Part shown: positions 7,001 to 8,776 of the stretch, piece by piece | How the letters are laid out: each line of letters begins with the position of its first letter | Position numbering within the stretch: position 1 is the first letter of the stretch | From: an uncultured euryarchaeote | Lineage (GTDB): Archaea > Thermoplasmatota > Poseidoniia > Poseidoniales > Thalassarchaeaceae | NCBI GenBank assembly: GCA_937897085.1 | Contig: CALCOR010000173.1 | Location: 1 to 8,776, forward strand | DNA: 8,776 bases | Reading direction: 5' to 3' | Made by a program: the position numbers and the translations under genes | Notes under the pieces: model-generated | Databases searched by the model: none | Seen by the model: the letters and a program-made list of their open reading frames with translations, nothing else | Told to the model about the DNA's origin: nothing

Positions 7001-8776
7001 GTCTGCCGATGCTCGAGGATGTCAGTCGCTTCATCCTCCAGGATATCATGGAGGGTTCCTGTCAGGAGTTCTCCACCGTGTTCACCACCATGGCACGTCT
7101 GGCTGGAATCCCAGCGCGCAAGGCGACTGGCTACAACGGCGGCGTCTGGACGGGCACTGGATTCATGGTCATGGGGCGCAACTGGGATTCATGGGGTGAG
7201 GTGCACCTGCAACAGAATGCGGCAGGCAACAACCACGACATGGGCTGGATCCCTGTCGATGCCTGCCCACCGGCTGAGGAGGTGGAGGTTGTCAACGAGA
7301 CCAGCTGGCCAGGTAGCATCGAGCGAGACATGTCCTCCGGTGACATCTACATGAACGGCACTCTGCAGTTCTCCGTCAACCAGTCCGCGGCCGCCGCCAC
7401 GCTCGTGCGCGCCTACCTCGTGCAGGCTAACGACACCAATCCGTTCAATCCGGCTGCGCTGAACGCAGAATCGCTGCTCGGTGCCAACCTGACCGATTCG
7501 AACGGCAACTTCAGCATCAAGGGCTTCCCGTTCGGCATCACTCACCCGGGATACGGCCGCATCGTGGTCGAGACCCAGCAAGGGGGTTACGTGCCATACA
7601 GCACGCACGATTTCGTCTGGACTGTGAACATCACGGATGCTACCAACCTGACTCAGGATTATCCTGCGCCGATAGGCGTTCCATACGTCGGTGCAGGTTC
7701 GACAACCGATATCACTGGCACGATGATGTGGAACTGGACACCTCCGCTGGATGTGTCGACCAAGACCAACTACACGGTATCGCTCACCTATCCTTCGAGC
7801 GTGCTCAACCAGAATGTGGTGCTGACCACACAGGTCGGTAGCAACGGATACTTCATGTTCACGGTGAACCTGTCGGAGAACGAAACCCTCGGGTATCGTA
7901 ATGCATTCCTGAACTTCTCAGGCTGGCACGAAGCAGACCTGCATCTCGGCCCCTCACCAGTCTATCATGCGCGTCCGACAACGTACAACTTCCAGTTCAA
8001 CGTCACCCCCGCACCTGATCTCACCGCCACGCTCCATGGTCCATCGGGTAACGATTCGTTGCTGGAGATCGGCGAGAACATCTACATCAACGGGACAATC
8101 CTCTCCGGAGGAGCCACGCCCGCGCCGATGAACGGCTCTCTCAGCCTGATGCTGCGCCGCAACGGTTCGACCGGACCATACACCGACACCGCCTTCTGGG
8201 TGCTGAACAGCAGCAACGTGAACCCAGTTACGGGCGATTTCTCGATTGTCTGGAACTTCTCCGCGTTCGATGTGACCATCGGCCCCTCATACTGCGATGT
8301 CATCCTACGCTTCTTACCTGAATTGCCCGGTGCGACCGATGATGCAGATCTCACTCCTGTATTCGCATACGGCATTCAGAGTACCGTGGATATCAACTTC
8401 CCGATCAACGTCATTCTCCGCGGTCAGCTGGCTTTCATCCCGGTATCGTTCGTCGACCACATAGCAGGAAGCGACATTCCCTTCAATGGGACCTGGGTCA
8501 CGAGTTTCAACGGCGTCGTCATCAACACCACGACCGACCCGCCTAATGCATGGATGGAAATAGAGGTCACTCCCGGGGCCAATCTGGCCGCCGGTGACTA
8601 CGCCTTCAACGTCACCTACACTCCGAGTACGCAGTGGTACAAGGCTGCAACCAGGGAGGACCAGCAGCGGGTTCAGGCAGACATCGCGGTATCGATGAAC
8701 CTGGCACAGGATTGGACGCATCTGGGCGGGCAGAATGTCATCTCGGGAACGATCACCGACGCGGTGCTGGGTTCCA
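4093..8776 (+). CDS. Giant exported TSP3-repeat / transglutaminase-like / beta-sandwich protein, 3' end missing
   Basis: One frame stays open for 1,561 codons to the right edge, with no stop or frameshift. Domain order: a signal peptide with an Arg-rich n-region (VRARARS), hydrophobic LSLALLMLLSSFVG and probable cleavage after AMA (residue 47); Asp-rich TSP3 calcium-binding repeats at 50-734, including a MopE-like CNDGLDNDKDG near 185; a non-repeat insert at about 463-567; a globular region opening with YWRVRTYEYYTG near 780; a transglutaminase-like core at about 941-1060 (GSCQEFS with Cys990, LAGIPARKATGY, WDSWGEV, WIPVD with Asp1056); then several Ig/transthyretin-like beta-sandwich modules from about 1072 on. 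The residue expected to be catalytic His is Asp1032. Sequons are abundant. A calcium-stiffened surface protein is inferred, with the TGase-like domain acting as protease, crosslinker or binding module. I chose ATG 4093; in-frame GTG 4081 is possible, and neither has a good Shine-Dalgarno. A C-terminal anchor may lie beyond the edge. Confidence 0.92.
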   Translation, partial: MSLYRSTAETTEWRPLVRARARSLSLALLMLLSSFVGMQFAAYEAMAATDQDGDGLTCGTEYLIGTQCQDWDSDNDGLPDGWEWQYGLDPTDGSSLTINGASGDQDGDGMSNLQEYSYLEPTNWDNSNTPNELDNGVWWNGTVPVRNWNEENAMQVNQPGCGDPGSDGNGSTVILCDEDPPGDICNDGLDNDKDGLVDTADPDRDGDAVCGSNDDDGDGFFDEDPDGWDTDGDGMPDGWEVSNGLNATLAAGVDGASGDPDNDGLINIMEYINPAWTTGSGGNYYFQPGNPLVESATENVNPCNPVLGLGPGGCASLTASVDQDFDTNPFNNDTDGDGLEDGYEALVILTDPTTSDTDSDGISDGVEANTSTYGNPPLHSDPRDNNTDGDQFDDGDEDINGNGQVDSNETDPTRREDSGDYDNDGIDNWLENLSCTLWNVYDSDFGGIGDGDESNLSHSTDPCMTFVDYSTTVVSYNSGTNRLTISNASGINPNPVDWRTGMPGILYYNDSGGSLTSFAYSSVTGNVISGVAVAPPVGAVSVIAKNGSWCHYEGTQAGTITTTYSHCDDDYMDSDGDGLADWEENMAVWGWFSLPTQYDSDGDGVNDLDEILNGTNPMEPCHNNLDSDNDMLNDYFENNTGCDLMYVPGMGGGNGSTDTYVTDPFDPDTDHGGVMDGQEYLDGTNPQNDPLDDMNPADTDGDGIPDNIENQTGTDWRDPDTDGGGMSDYEECPPQFWQDCLLGLQNPWDPTDDIIQNEIAFWANNTSSTGSGVDPDLSHYWRVRTYEYYTGAAYGMNESSLIETEISPGWIDYHWIANNTFWNSSEDYQMTYVQPVNPGSRLPQPASAYSWMMWGDPFAYLNQSNVSHDLRISAAQIFDLMTSQPEIWFSSTEYANSIPYAGPGNYGTDLPGYFTDMTAPESHVYNVTQGVITDAGAVSAWDKVVAIRDYLNNVDGNTSVEFTLNFDGSGLPMLEDVSRFILQDIMEGSCQEFSTVFTTMARLAGIPARKATGYNGGVWTGTGFMVMGRNWDSWGEVHLQQNAAGNNHDMGWIPVDACPPAEEVEVVNETSWPGSIERDMSSGDIYMNGTLQFSVNQSAAAATLVRAYLVQANDTNPFNPAALNAESLLGANLTDSNGNFSIKGFPFGITHPGYGRIVVETQQGGYVPYSTHDFVWTVNITDATNLTQDYPAPIGVPYVGAGSTTDITGTMMWNWTPPLDVSTKTNYTVSLTYPSSVLNQNVVLTTQVGSNGYFMFTVNLSENETLGYRNAFLNFSGWHEADLHLGPSPVYHARPTTYNFQFNVTPAPDLTATLHGPSGNDSLLEIGENIYINGTILSGGATPAPMNGSLSLMLRRNGSTGPYTDTAFWVLNSSNVNPVTGDFSIVWNFSAFDVTIGPSYCDVILRFLPELPGATDDADLTPVFAYGIQSTVDINFPINVILRGQLAFIPVSFVDHIAGSDIPFNGTWVTSFNGVVINTTTDPPNAWMEIEVTPGANLAAGDYAFNVTYTPSTQWYKAATREDQQRVQADIAVSMNLAQDWTHLGGQNVISGTITDAVLGS
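4240..6285 (+). repeat. Thrombospondin type 3-like calcium-binding repeat region inside the giant gene
   Basis: About 18 copies of a 12-13 residue motif of the form D-x-D-x-D-G-[LIMV]-x-D-x-x-E are spread over residues 50-731. Examples are DQDGDGL, DSDNDGLPDGWE, DTDGDGMPDGWE, DTDGDGLEDGYE, DSDGDGLADWEE and DTDGDGIPDNIE. Three copies carry Gly in place of the third Asp (DSDFGGI, DTDHGGV, DTDGGGM), a variant also common in bacterial TSP3 proteins. Spacing is irregular, often with TDP or TNP linkers, and the DNA copies have diverged, so this is protein-level repetition rather than recent tandem duplication. Known TSP3 repeats bind calcium and form extended rods. Confidence 0.9.

Overview
The window most likely comes from a marine Euryarchaeote of the Poseidoniia (Marine Group II) type. 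Three things point there. The tRNA-Leu has archaeal D-arm and anticodon-arm features and no encoded CCA. There is a large secreted protein with one C-terminal membrane anchor and a very acidic cytoplasmic tail. Next to it is a giant exported protein that joins thrombospondin type 3 calcium-binding repeats to a transglutaminase-like domain. This assignment is inference from sequence character; no marker gene fixes the taxon. Everything identified lies on the + strand, and gene spacing is tight.

Left part (1-790): the 3' end of a short-chain dehydrogenase of the FolM/dihydropteridine reductase type, followed after 4 bases by a FolB-type dihydroneopterin aldolase/epimerase. The two form a compact pterin-metabolism pair that looks bacterial (it recalls alphaproteobacterial pairs) and is unexpected in an archaeal setting.

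Middle (791-1027): a complete intronless tRNA-Leu(UAA) at 844-927, then a 100-base spacer with a 7-bp hairpin and a Shine-Dalgarno motif for the next gene.

1028-3997: a 989-residue type I membrane protein. It has a signal peptide, several NEW3/CARDB-like beta-sandwich modules, three local cysteine pairs, one transmembrane segment and a 54-residue tail that is about 60 percent Asp/Glu. It ends just before a perfect 8-bp GC-rich hairpin.

4093-8776: one uninterrupted reading frame of at least 1,561 codons that runs off the right edge. In order it has a signal peptide, about 18 TSP3-type Asp-rich repeats interrupted by one globular insert, a transglutaminase-like domain in which the expected catalytic His is Asp, and a series of Ig/transthyretin-like beta-sandwich modules. 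Together the two large proteins look like cell-surface components, possibly for calcium-stabilised adhesion or for binding or processing of peptides. Their substrates cannot be read from the sequence.

No mobile element, CRISPR array or intact minus-strand gene was seen.
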